NCBI GenBank assembly: GCA_030323885.1
Contig: CM059190.1
Coordinates: forward strand, 106,495,856 to 106,559,855
Length of the DNA: 64,000 nt
Reading direction: 5' to 3'
DNA from: Branchipolynoe longqiensis
Lineage: Eukaryota; Annelida; Polychaeta; Phyllodocida; Polynoidae
Shown here: in pieces, positions 31,140-41,892 of the stretch
Numbering within the stretch: the first letter of the stretch is position 1
How the letters are laid out: every line of letters begins with the position of its first letter
Translations under genes and position numbers: made by a program
The notes under the pieces: model-generated
The model's input: the letters and a program-made list of their open reading frames with translations, nothing else
Database searches by the model: none
Told to the model about the DNA's origin: nothing

Positions 31140-31885
31140 CCTATAAATAACCTCCCCACTGCCGTTAATGTAAGAGGTGTGTAGAAAGAAGGTCAAGGCC
31201 AGTCTCACAGTATTCATGTAGTATATAACCTATAAATAACCTCACCACTGCTGGTAATGTAAGATCTGTGTAGACGGAAGGTCAAGGTCAGTCCCACAGT
31301 ATTTATGTAGTATATAACCAATACAACCTCCCACTGTCGGTAATGTAAGAGGTGTGTAGAAGGATGGTCTAGGTCAGTCTCACAGTATTTATGTAGTATA
31401 TAACCAACACAACCTCCCACTGTCGGTAATGTAAGAGGTGTGTAGAAGGATGGTCTAGGTCAGTCTCACAGTATTTATGTAGTATATAACCAACACAACC
31501 TCCCCACTGCTGATAATGTAAGAGGTGTGTAGAAAGAAGGTCAAGGTTAGTCTCACAGTATTCATGTAGTATATAACCAACACAACCTCCCCACTGCTGA
31601 TAATGTAAGAGGTGTGTAGAAGGAAGGTGAAGGTCAGTCCCACAGTATTTATGTAGTATATAACCAACACAACCTCCCCACTGCTGGTAATGCAAGAGGT
31701 GTGTAGAAGGAAGGTCAAGGTCAGTCCCACAGTAGTTATGTAGTATATAAGCTATAAATAACTTCCCCACTTCTTCTAATGTAAGAGGTGTGTAGAAGGA
31801 AGTTCAAGGTCCGTCTCACGGTATTTATGTAGTATATAAGCTATAAATAACTTCTCCATTTCTACTAATATAAGAGGTGTGTACA
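31140..31885 (+). repeat. ~87-bp tandem repeat array
   Basis: Eight to nine units with landmarks GTAAGAGGTGTGTAGAAGG, AAGGTCAAGGTCAGTCTC, ACAGTATTTATGTAGTATAT and AACCTCCCCACTGCTG. Minus-strand frames through it are repeat artefacts (the period is a multiple of three). Confidence 0.93.
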
Positions 31886-32066
31886 CACTAGTTACTGTGA
31901 GAGGTAGCCGGGAGTTGTAATCCAATCAAGGTGCCTGGCTACATGATAGTGATTCTCCATACAGGATGACCACATGCAGGGGCCTAGCTTCCATATACAC
32001 AGGTACGCAGCTGCATACCACGTGAGATTACAAATAGTTTTAAAATTAAAATATGTTGAATATAAG

Positions 32067-32558
32067 CATCATATATGAGTCAGCCTCACGAAAATGGGCC
32101 AATCGGTGGTCAATTGAAGATGTCGACGTCACAATTCTTAAAAGTGTAGTGCATTTCTTTGTTTCATATTAAATTATCCTAGAAACAAATACGGTTGTTG
32201 TATTTTCTCGACCTTTACATTCAGGATAAATTTAAGGACTTTCCAACACCTCTGTCAATGCTAAACTATAATTATACCGATCGACGCCGACATTCAATTA
32301 TCGACGCCGACAACTTTAACAGATGCCGACATCACAATTCTTAAAGTGTAGTGCATTTCTTTGTTTTATATTAAATTATCCTAGAAACAAATAAGGTTGT
32401 TGTATTTTCTCGACCTTTACACTCAGGTTAAATTTAAGGACTTTCCAACACCTCTGTCAATGCTAAATTATAATTATACCGATCGATGCCGACATCCATG
32501 CTCGACGCCGACAACTTTCCCCAATCGGCCTCTTTTCGTGATCCTGACTCATATATAT
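32067..32558. mobile_element. MITE with TIRs and a ~205-bp internal tandem duplication
   Basis: ATATATGAGTCAGCCTCACG on the left is mirrored by CGTGATCCTGACTCATATAT on the right, with further inverted GGCCxATxGG just inside. The interior is two near-identical direct copies (about 32113-32320 and 32321-32525) from GACRTCACAATTCTTAAA to CGACGCCGACAACTTT. The TATA flanks suggest a TA target site. Confidence 0.65.
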
Positions 32559-33007
32559 AAAATGGTTGCACTACCTTGTATTTATTATTTACTTTTACTA
32601 CACTAATACGTATACAGTTTTCTGCTGGGCTATTGGCGCCACCGTCACTTCCGGTGCCAATCCGCCCCCAAATCGCCATTCGCCTCAAGGATTTTAGCTT
32701 TATATAATGTATGGTAGGGCATCTTTGCTCGGCCATAGCCTGAGAAAATAAATGAGGGGCTTCCACTACACTAGTCCTCTGCTGTAGTCCTTGATTTGTA
32801 GAGCTTTACACCTAGACGAATTTATATAATATTTTATAGCATTTTATTCCAATGTCGTTTTAGTTCCTTCACCGAAAAAGGTATGTGCACCACCTGAAAT
32901 TCGCAAGATATGCCCCTGCACATGGTTAGTGCATCTGCTTTAAATGAGACAGATCATGGAACCATTTGAGGGCCGAAGCTGTCACTTGTCATTCATAACC
33001 TGACTAC
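32559..33007. other. Spacer without recognised feature
   Basis: No repeat or domain recognised. A 110-codon minus-strand frame overlaps the preceding MITE and is not credible as a gene. Confidence 0.35.
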
Positions 33008-33325
33008 ACTCGGCATGGCGAGAACTGAGCACTGGTTGGCTCGGTGTGAGATCAATGTGAGTGAGTGGGATATTGGGTCATGGTGGCAGCAATGCACTAT
33101 ATCAGTGGGACCGGATGCGGTAACCTAATCGATAGAGCACAGACTTCCCATGTGGAAGGTTGGGGGTTCGAGTCCCGACCAAGTCAAACCAATGACTTAC
33201 CAAATTTATACTTGTCGCTACCTAGCCTGGCGCTCGGCATTAATAGGATAGGGAAAGGACTGGTTAGCTCAGTATCAGGATAATATGACTGAGTGGAATA
33301 TTGGGTCATGGTGCCCGGCTACCAG
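33008..33325 (+). mobile_element. Two adjacent SINE-B pieces, head to tail
   Basis: The first piece (33008-33105) has only the core: GAGCACTGGTTGGCTCGGTG through GGGATATTGGGTCATGGTGG. The second (33106-33325) starts with a head of variant 1 (GACCGGATGCGGTAACCTAATC, B box GGGTTCGAGTCCCG) and runs through the core to GGTGCCCGGCTACCAGG. Neither has the 3' hairpin or tail. Confidence 0.75.
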
Positions 33326-33715
33326 GCCATGCACAGGTCACTCCGGCCACCACCAGGGGGGCTCAGCGTGGTGCAGCCGCGTCCCACAAGGGGGCGCCAC
33401 AGTGCCAGAGTGCGCCACTGTCGGCGGGCCGCTCAACAAGAGGAACGCGTTGTTATGGTTGCCATGGAGACGATTGGGTTCCCAGGGTCTGCCGCGCCTC
33501 GGTACATCGGTGCTGCGCCTCGGTACATCGGTACCGCGCCCCGGGTCTGTCTGACCTTCCTCAGTACCACATTGCCGAGTCAAGTGTACGACGCTAGACT
33601 TGACACGAGTCTTACTTTGAAAGGGATTAAGTTTCAGGAAGCAAACATGTGGATGGTTCATCCGGTGGTTACATGCATGATCTAGCAATTGAGCGTAATT
33701 GTGACTAGGGTGAAT
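33326..33715. other. GC-rich spacer
   Basis: Contains a small direct repeat (GCCTCGGTACATCGGT twice at about 33497-33530). Overlapping frames in all phases have no domain signature. Confidence 0.35.
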
Positions 33716-34925
33716 CGTTGTGAGTATCTCCGAATAACTGTAAACGGCTCCGAATGCCTTCGGCACTTTTGAGTAGCTATTACTAGGTCTAAGGAATTTA
33801 GGGTTAGCTGGAAGTATGAGTAGTTCGCACTACCTGTAAATAACTCCAAAGAGTTGTAAATAGTTGTGACTAGTTCTGAATAGTTCCGAGGAGCTCTTAC
33901 ACTTTTAAGTAGATATGATTACTTGTGAGTACCTGTTCATAGTTTCGAACAGTCCTGAGTAGATCTAAGTAGTTCTGGGTAGTTGTGACTATTTGATTAG
34001 GTCTGAGGAGTTTTGAGTAGTTATGGATCTATATGAGTAGGCATGAGTACATGTGAGTAGTTGTCACTCAATATGAGTAGGTCTGAGTGCATGTGAGCAC
34101 GTGTGAGTAGTTGTCACTCAATATGAGTAGGTCTGAGTGCATGTGAGCACTTGTGAGTAGTTGTCACTCAATATGAGTAGGTCTGAGTACATGTGAGTAC
34201 TTGTGAGTAGGTGTCACTCAATATGAGTAGGTCTGAGTGCATGTGAGTACTTGTGAGTAGTTGTCAATCAATAGGTCTGAGTGCATGTGAGTACTTGTGA
34301 GTAGTTGTCACTCAATATGGGTAGGGCTGAGTACAGGTGAGTACTTGTGAGTAGGTGTCACTCAATATGAGTATGCCTGAGTACTTATGACTATTTGTAA
34401 GTAATTGGGAGTCGATATGAGTAGGTTTGAGTAGTTATTAGTCGGTATGAGTAGTTCTGAGTACTTGTGAGTAGTTATTAGTCGATATGAGTAGTTCTGA
34501 GTAAGTGTGAGTAGTTGTTAGTCGATATGAGTAGCTTTGAGTATGTGTGAGTAGTTTTTAGTCGATGCGAGTAGTTCTGAGTACTTGTGAGTAGTTGTTA
34601 TTAGGTCTGAGTACCTGTGAGCAGGTATGACTCGATATGAGTAGCTCTGAGTACCTGTGAGTATTGGTTTGTAGTTGTGAGTAGTTGTGAGCAGTTGTCG
34701 ATATGAGTAGGTCTGAGTGTCTGTGAACAGGTGTGAGTCGACATGCGTAGGTCTGAGTTTATGTGACTGTTGGTAGTCGATATGAGTAGGTCTGAGTGTA
34801 TGTCAGTCGATATGATTATGAATAGTTCTGAGTGCCTGTGATGTGAGTAGTTGTTAGTACGTGTGAGTAGTTGTGAGTAGTTGTAAACAATTGTCGATAT
34901 GAGCAGCCCTGAGTGTTTGTGAGCA
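33716..34925 (+). repeat. Degenerate GAGTAGT-type tandem array
   Basis: About 1.2 kb of TGAGTAGTTGTGAGTAGG words. In the middle (about 34020-34370) a longer unit of roughly 70 bp with TTGTCACTCAATATGAGTAG recurs five or six times. Non-coding. Confidence 0.9.
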
Positions 34926-35418
34926 GGTGCGCTCTTTACCTGTCCGCTCCTGTCATGTCGTACACGCCGACAACCAGGCGGGGGTGGTGTAACCCTTTGT
35001 AATGGCGACCCCTGCGGCTGCGCACTTACAGCTTCCGGTCGCTAACGGGTCGACGAGCGGATAAGTCGGCAGAGACTGAGGGAGCGCGAGGCGGAAACCA
35101 GATAATCGTGAGACTTAGTTTCAGACAACGGGATTTAAACAAAGAAATTAAAGACCAGAAAGGCAATCTGGCGATATCCATTTGTAATCTGCTAAGAAAC
35201 CCACAGTTAGAATGCTGTTTACGTGCAGCTCGGGTTGCCTCTAATCTAAGTTCACACTCTCCTGGCCCCAGTGATGTTTCGTGTCGCCCCCTAGTGTCGT
35301 TATTCACAACTCTCGGAGACGCCCTTCAGATGCCCCTTTGTAGTCGATCAGGAATAGAACCCTGGCTGACATGTGAGTTTCTCCGTTGAGTTCTTGCTGC
35401 AGGTTGTGGGCTATAAAC
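34926..35418. other. Spacer without recognised feature
   Basis: A 93-codon frame on each strand (35026-35389) overlaps the same bases; neither shows a known domain. Confidence 0.35.
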
Positions 35419-36125
35419 TGTAAGTAGTTGAGAGATGCAGACACAGGTTGGAAGATGCAGGCTGCAAGCTGCAACCTGCAGGACAGCTGAGTTCAGTTCC
35501 TTTCACTGTGAGGCTGCAGGCTGTGGGAGTAGACTGCAAGCTGCAGGCTGCTGGCTGTAGGTTAGAAGCTGCAGGCTGCTGGCTGTGGACTGCAGGCTGC
35601 GGGATGCAGGCTACCAACTATAGGCGACAGATTGCAGGCTACAAACTGCAGGCTACAGACTGCAAGATGCAGGCTAGCCGAGTTCAGCCCTTCTAGCAGT
35701 GAGGCTGCAGGCTGTGGATAGTAGGGTGCAGGCTGCTGGATGTAGGTTACAAGATGCAGGTTATACATATAGGCTGTGGTCTGCAGGCTAGTTGAGTTCA
35801 GCCCTTCTAACTCAGTAACTGTGAGGCTACATGCAGCAGGCTGTGGGATACAGGCTGTATGATGCAGGCTGTGGGATGCAGGCTGTGGGATGCAGGCTGC
35901 GGAATGCAAGCTGTGGGCTGCAGGATGCAGGCTGTGGGATACTGGATGCAGGTTGTGGGCTGCGGGCTAGCTGAGTTCAGTCCTTTTAACTCACTAACTG
36001 TGAGGAGGCAAGCTGCATGTTGCAAGCTGCAGGTTGCAGGCTGTAGGTTGCAAGCTGCAGGTTGCAAACAGCAGGGTGCGGGCTGTAGGTTACAAGATGC
36101 AGGTTGCAGGCTGCGGGTGGCAGGG
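35419..36125 (+). repeat. CTGCAGGCTGTGGGATGCAGG degenerate array
   Basis: Short 7-10 bp words (GCAGGCT, GTGGGAT, GCAAGCT) are reiterated for 700 bp. A longer direct repeat containing GAGTTCAGYCCTTYTAACTC occurs at about 35680, 35795 and 35975, so a ~150-bp higher-order unit is present. Confidence 0.88.
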
Positions 36126-36384
36126 TACATGAGGGCAGGTCTCCTCAATGTGAGGTGGGATGTTGCGGACTTTCAATTCTGGCAACACCTCGACTCCATC
36201 TGTTATTGTCAGCCAGGCATTCACTGGGACTCATTACGTGTACACCTACACCCAGCCAGAGGAGGAGGGCACTGCAACGCCATTTACATTCACTATGAAA
36301 CACACCCCGGGCAGAAGTGGAAAGCATCACGTCACCTGCATTCACCAAAGTGCGCTGTGATTGATAATATTCATGTTTAAAGCG

Positions 36385-36583
36385 GGGCCGGATAACCATA
36401 TGAGTACAGTTGAAGGTTCACTCCCTATGCGGCAGGTCATGGGTTCGATCCTCAGCGTAGTCATATCAAAGATTTGAACCTTATCCTTGCTGATGTTGCT
36501 TGGCTCTTGGCAGTACTAGGTAGGATGCGCAAGGATAGGTGTAATGAGGCAAACCAGTTGTTTACAGTTGAAATTTCCATGAC
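36385..36583 (+). mobile_element. tRNA-like SINE fragment, family D
   Basis: The head has GGGGCCGGATAACCATATG (A-box region) and GGTCATGGGTTCGATCC (good B box), followed by TCAAAGATTTGAACCTTATC and a body unlike families A-C. Only one copy is seen, so its borders are uncertain. Confidence 0.5.
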
Positions 36584-36949
36584 TTAAAGTTGCATAGTCC
36601 ATTGTAGCAAAAAAAAATCAAAAGCAAAACAATTATCTAGATTTGATTCTACATATCTAACTTAGATATAGATGCACTTATTAAGCATTTGTAGCCACAG
36701 AGAAGGGAATACTGAGTCAATTTAGTAGAACCTGTTGCCAGGTTGCTACAGAAGTCTATGGCGTCAGAGTTTTGGCGTGCTTGCCAAAATCAGATTTGCA
36801 TGTTTGCAATTCAAATCTCTCAAAGGTTAGCCATTTAAAATAAAAGTTACTCCAAGCTAAAGTAAAGACTTAGATTATAATGATTAATGTCATATAGTTA
36901 TCTCAGAAAAATGACAGAAACTCAAAACCATCGGACTATGCAACTTTAA
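36584..36949 (+). mobile_element. TTAA-flanked MITE (family T), copy 2
   Basis: The element at 36588-36945 has ends AGTTGCATAGTCC and, inverted, AGTTGCATAGTCCGATGG, with TTAA on both sides (36584-36587, 36946-36949). It is inverted relative to copy 1. Confidence 0.85.
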
Positions 36950-37129
36950 TCAACTGTGAGAATTCCACGTGTGGCACTTGCAGGTGGCGCCACTGGTCAC
37001 GTGGGGCATTGGTACTGATCTATTGGTACAGGAGATACGGGAGGTACTGAGTAATATCTAGATGTGAGAATACAGGTGTAGATGGGTGGTTTATATTCAC
37101 ATAAAAAGTAGAACTTTAACTTAAACTAT

Positions 37130-37450
37130 TTAATGACACCTCTAGAGCATATTGATTTTTATCATGAACTATTGGATGTCAGACATATGGTCATTCTGAC
37201 TTTTTTTAAATTTAGGAAACCCACTGCCACCATATAGGCTACTCTTTCCGATAAACAGCAAGGTCTTTTAGATGCACTTTCCCACATACAGGACAGCACA
37301 TGCCATGCCTTTGAAGAAAGGTTGTCGACCACTGGTTGAAATGTAAAATAGCCCAAACTGCAAATGGGTCCACTGAGCAGGATCGTTAGGATGACCCACA
37401 CCTTCACAGGTGGACACTCTACCACCTGAGCTGCGACCCGCTCTCCCACA
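37130..37450 (-). mobile_element. tRNA-derived SINE, family C, second copy
   Basis: It aligns with 6085-6428. Head on the minus strand: GTCGCAGCTCAGGTGGTAGAG and CATCCTAACGATCC. Body: GGACCCATTTGCAGTTTGGG, CTGTCCTGTATGTGGGAAAG, GTAGCCTATATGGTGGCAG, ending near CTCTAGAGGTGTC. Confidence 0.75.
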
Positions 37451-38165
37451 TAATTCACACATGCACCACATATCACCAGCGTCCTCGAACATTGTTCAAA
37501 CTGAAATCCCCTTGATACACACTTAGTAGCAGCTGCAGCTTTGTCGTCTGGGTGGGGGCGCTGCAGTGCGAACCTCCTCTGGACCCCCGGGAAAGCGTTG
37601 TCCGACCAAGGTCACGGTCAGACCGAGGTCCGGGTCAAGGACGCAGTCAGCTCATCAGCGACCCGCCCTCTCTGGACATGCGCAGTGGGACGCTGACCTC
37701 CAGGGGGCATCGGCCTGTGACCTTGACCCCTGTGACACCCCATCCAAAACGACCTGTGAACGTCCTTCACATCTGGTTTTTATTCCACTCCCACCTACGC
37801 CCATCCCCCCACCTCCTCATCCCCCACCTCCCCACCCCCACCTCCCCTCCCCCATCTCCCCGCCTCGCCACCTCCCACCTCCCCCACTCACCCTCAGCTT
37901 CCTCCCACCCCCATCTCCCCCCTCACCCACCTCCCGACCTCCCCATCCCATTTCCTGGAAGTTCCTGGCGCGTGGACGCCGTTTCGATGCACCTGGAACA
38001 CGGTATGGAGCTGACCATTAAGCACTTCCGGTGTGAACATGTAAGTACTTCCGGTCAACGAGATGCCCATGCACATGTCAGGGATGCGCATATTTTCGGT
38101 TATTAAGGTCATGTCCAGAATTGCAGCAGCATTCTGGGAATTAAGTGTTATCTGAAGTGATAGTT
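37451..38165. other. Spacer with a C-rich tract
   Basis: 37795-37945 is a CCCACCTCC low-complexity tract. Long Pro-rich frames across it are compositional. No domain recognised. Confidence 0.4.
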
Positions 38166-38169
38166 CTTG

Positions 38170-38515
38170 GTTAGTTGGTTGGTTGGTTGTTGGAGTTTTA
38201 CATCCTGTCAACATCTAATGTCATTTTTCAATGGGTACCGACTTGTGACAGTGCACTTATTTAGTGCTACCCCACTGGGAGCCACGGCCGCCAGCACCAT
38301 TACCTGATATCCTACTCAGTCACATTATCCTGGCACTGAGCCAACCTATCCTAATAATGCCGGGTTCCTGGCTAGGATTTGTTTGTTTGTGTGTCTGTTG
38401 TTTTACGTCCTCTAAACATCTACGGTCATATGAGGACGGCCTGGCTAGGAAGCGACAAATATCAATGTCTAAGTCTTTGGTTTGACTTGACATGGGTTCG
38501 AACCCGCTAACACAC
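38170..38515 (-). mobile_element. SINE-B copy carrying a nested mini-SINE
   Basis: On the plus strand: tail complement (GTTGGTTGGTTGTTGGAG), core complement, CTAATAATGCCGGGTTCCTGG, then an interruption at 38378-38450, then GAAGCGACAAATATCAATG and a degraded head. Confidence 0.8.
38367..38450 (-). mobile_element. Mini-SINE: 62-bp hairpin plus tail nested in SINE-B, with 11-bp TSD
   Basis: The insert at 38378-38439 is bounded by identical CCTGGCTAGGA (38367-38377 and 38440-38450). Removing one copy restores the host SINE sequence. On its sense strand it starts CCGTCCTCATATGACC and has GAGGACGTAAAACAACAG then an ACAAACAAAC-type tail. CGTCCTC pairs with GAGGACG. Confidence 0.88.
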
Positions 38516-38984
38516 TTATCTGTTATGGGAAGTGTAAATAAATTCATCACACACAGAAATAATGGATAAAACAGAGGGAATAAATAGTACCGGGTGAAGA
38601 TGGAATATAACTGAGATGTAGACTTACTTATATAAGTATAAGTATGAGTAAGTTCTCAATGCCACCCAATGTATTGGGAGAGTGGTCTTCTTTGATAAAA
38701 GAAAAATGCATGAGTCAGCCAAGAGTGGCTCCTAAAAAAAACCACACAATAACCCACAACATCTCTATTTTGAGAGCGAGTCGGTAGGTGGCGCTGTGGT
38801 GTGACAGCATATGTCTTGTCGACTCAGGGCGGCCCCCACATTTGTCGCGCCCCCCCCCCCGACCCCCCACCCAGGGTTGACACATGGGCGGGCCACCCGC
38901 ACTGCCCGGCTCGTGCACACTGTGCCGACGGCACGCTGCCGGCTGGTCGCGCCGTGCAGTGCGTTGAGCTGCTTTCCACAGGTG

Positions 38985-39032
38985 AGTGAATGAGTGAGTG
39001 AGGGAGTGAGTGAGTGAGTGAGTGAGTGAGCA
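38985..39032 (+). repeat. (GAGT)n microsatellite
   Basis: About a dozen GAGT units with minor interruptions. The 470 bases before it (38516-38984) are unremarkable apart from a short C run at 38850-38859. Confidence 0.9.
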
Positions 39033-39474
39033 GTCATTGGCGCATAGTATGTCTGAGCAATTGTTCGCAAGCTTGAGCAGGTATGAGCAGATATGAGCAA
39101 TTGTAAACTGGCAATGCATACCCTACGGTCAACTTAAAGGCTAACTTACTTAGTAACTAGGCACGAAGCGATCCTAGCATTCTTGAGGGTGGCAGGACTA
39201 TACCGCCCTATGTAGTTCATTAAAACTATTTTCACCAAATCAGGAGCAACTTTTATCTGGAATTTTATCTGGCATCAATTCTTTTTTTGTAATTATGAGC
39301 TATTAACTTCAAAAGTGTCCTTTGACACATAGCTGATTGTGTGCTTTTATATTCTGTGTAAAAGTAATGGCCAGATAATAATACAACAGAATCAGATTTG
39401 AACCGTTTGGGCGGTGATTACGGCCTTTTCTGCTGACACGGTGTTAAGCAATCACCGCTAAAACTAACTCAGCT

Positions 39475-40424
39475 GGGGCCATATGCAGGAGTCGGTGTTA
39501 CCGAGCCAAAACGCGTTTAGAGGGGATTTCTGGTTTAGCGCCGAAAAGTCGGTATCGGGGGGCGGTGTTACGCTAACACCGCACGTTTAAGGTCCGCAAC
39601 ACTAACCCCATTTCATAGCACGTTTAAGGATGGTGTTAGTGTTAGGTTATGCCCAAATCTATTCAATGCCATCATATTTAACAGAATTAAATACGCAATA
39701 AGTGAAATTTGATCAATTTAACCATAAAAGCGTACCCATATTAACGCTATCGCCGCATTGGCGGCGATATTAATAGTGTCGAATCGACGAATGTAAAGTA
39801 AACAAATCGCCGCCACCGCCGCGTCGACGTCGACAAGCATACTGGCCGACGACGATGTATTAGGCCCAAAACTATTCAATGCTATCATATTTAACAGAAT
39901 TACATACGCAATAAGTGAAATTTCATCAATTTAACCCTAAAAGCGAACCAATGTTAACACCACCACTGCATTGGCGGCGTTATTCATATTGTCGAATCGA
40001 CGAATGCAAACAAAACAAATCGCCGCCGCAGTGCTGGCTGGTGCCCGGTGTCGCAGTTTGAGCGCCCTGCCAGTGGTTGTATACTTTTTTTGTAAAATAG
40101 ATTTAAAAGCTTTCATTGGGTCGATTAAAAATATCTTAATGCGCAATTGAAGAGGAAGATCTGAAGTATTTAATGTAACCTAAGAGCAATTTACTCTGAA
40201 AGTATTAAAACAGAGATAATAGTGTAAGTTGGGATATTCTGAGTGTCAGTGCCGATTAGGTGGTGCTCGCCGGGAACCGGCTGCAGGGGATTCACGTTTA
40301 GCTAACACACACCGTTTAGGCGCTCCTGCATACGGCGTGACATATTTCGCGCGGGCGGTAATAGCTAAACGCGTTTACCGGCTAACACCAACCGACACTA
40401 TCACCGACTCCTGCATATGGCCCC
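39475..40424. mobile_element. 950-bp MITE with 26-bp TIRs and internal duplication
   Basis: GGGGCCATATGCAGGAGTCG opens the element at 39475. The reverse complement closes it at 40424, with one mismatch in 26 bp. Inside, a block of about 170-185 bp (ATTCAATGCYATCATATTTA ... AACAAATCGCCGCC) occurs twice (about 39657-39825 and 39869-40027), ~210 bp apart. Further GTTTAGC/GCTAAAC inverted words lie near each end. I found no clear target duplication. Confidence 0.8.
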
Positions 40425-40462
40425 TGCTCTTGTCCGTTCTGAGCGAGATGCACATGCGCTCC

Positions 40463-40825
40463 ACATCTGGACACCTGACCAGACAGGATGGCTGAATGAG
40501 TTAGAGCGTCCGTCTCCCGTGCTGGTAGATCGTGGGGTCGTGGGTTCGAGTCCCGGTCGAGTCAAACCAATGACTTTAAAATTGATACGTGTGCCTCCTA
40601 GCTTGGCGCTCGGCATTATTAGGATAGGGCAAGGACTGGTGTGCTCAGTGTCAGGATAATGTGACTGAGTGGGATACCAGGTCATGGTGCCGGCGGCTTG
40701 GTTTCCCTGTGGGACAGCACTATAAAGTCGCCATGAGTGCGCACTGTCACAAGTTGGTACCCGTCCTGATATGACCTTAGATGTTGCTAGGACGTAAAAC
40801 AACAAACAAACATCTGGGCACCTGA
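40463..40825 (+). mobile_element. Full-length SINE-B with 16-bp target duplication
   Basis: The element at 40479-40809 has an intact A box (GGATGGCTGAATGAGTTAGAG), B box (GGGTTCGAGTCCCGG), core, hairpin (CCGTCCTGATATGACC ... AGGACG) and AACAAACAAAC tail. ACATCTGGACACCTGA (40463-40478) and ACATCTGGGCACCTGA (40810-40825) are the target duplication with one mismatch. It is one of the best reference copies of the family. Confidence 0.95.
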
Positions 40826-41086
40826 AGCTGGTCCAGTGACTGTCGACGAAATGTCGGCGCCATCAACATTGGGAGGAGAAAGAAGAGAAAGAGGATATAG
40901 AAGGGAGAAGAGAAAGCGACGAGAAAGAAAAGAAAGCGAGCGCAGTATAATAATAGCGTTATCGTTTTTTTTATATAGGTCAAGACCTCGTCTATATTTA
41001 ATGCCGCTGACACCAGGGGGTGCCAGCGTCTCAACGGAGTGCGAGCTGGTGTCATTCTGTGCTCCTTCCTACTGTTGTTGCAATGT

Positions 41087-41131
41087 AACACACCCCCCCC
41101 CCCCCATCACCCCCCCCCCCCCCCCCTACCC
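41087..41131. repeat. Two C homopolymer tracts
   Basis: Runs of about 14 C and 18 C separated by ATCA. Likely length-variable and error-prone in assembly. Confidence 0.9.
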
Positions 41132-41143
41132 CACGCTGTACAG

Positions 41144-41207
41144 TTAAAGCTGCATATCCGATGAAGCGTCACATTTTAAAACCAAAACAATTGTCCTAGA
41201 ATGATTA

Positions 41208-41251
<44 letters not shown>

Positions 41252-41892
41252 TAGGTTAGATATTAATGCATTTATTAAGTATTTGTTGCCACATAAAAGG
41301 GGATACTGAGACAATTTAATATCAACAAAACTACTAAAGCCTATCAAGTATTATGTTAGACTTTTGGACCAGACGGGATGGCCGAATGAGTTAGAGTGTC
41401 CGTCTCCCGTGTTGGTAGATCGTGGAGTCGTGGGTTCGAACCCTGGTCGAGTCAAACCAATGACTTAAAAATTGATACTTGTTGCTTCCTAGCTTGGCAT
41501 TATTAGGATAGGGCAAGGACTGGTTGGCTCAATGTCAGGATAATGTGACTGAGTGGGATATCAGGTCATGGTGCTGGTGGCTTGGTCTTCCAGTGAGGCA
41601 GCACTATAAAGTCGCCATGAGTGCACACTGTCACAAGTCGGTTCACGTCCTGATATGACCTTAGATCTTGCTAGGACATAAAACAACAACAAACAAACAA
41701 ACAAAACATGTTAGACTTTTGGCGTGCATGCCAAAACTAATTTGACATGCTTGCACTTCAATTATCTCAAAATTTAGCCAGTTAAGATAGAAGTTACTTC
41801 AAACTAAGGTAAGGTAGATTATAACAACCAATTTATTATATTTATCTCAGAAATTGACAGAAATTCAAAACCATCGGACTATGCAGCTTTCA
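41144..41892 (-). mobile_element. TTAA-flanked MITE (family T), copy 3, with SINE-B inside
   Basis: TTAA at 41144-41147 on the left and TTCA (one change) at 41889-41892 on the right. The ends are AGCTGCATATCCGATG and, inverted, AGCTGCATAGTCCGATGG. An AT dinucleotide tract (41212-41246) lies inside. Without the SINE insertion and its target duplicate the element is 386 bp, similar to copies 1 and 2. Confidence 0.85.
41353..41722 (+). mobile_element. Full-length SINE-B inserted in the family T MITE, perfect 15-bp TSD
   Basis: The SINE at 41368-41707 is flanked by identical ATGTTAGACTTTTGG (41353-41367 and 41708-41722). Head variant 2; complete core; tail AACAACAACAAACAAACAAA. Confidence 0.97.

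Noticed and set aside
37552..38106. Pro-rich frames of 150-184 codons
   Set aside because: Overlapping frames in two phases across a C-rich tract, with no domain or splice support.
40479..40560. Possible functional tRNA gene
   Set aside because: A and B boxes are present, but the sequence continues into a SINE body with tail and TSD, and the cloverleaf is not intact. The same applies to the other tRNA-like heads.
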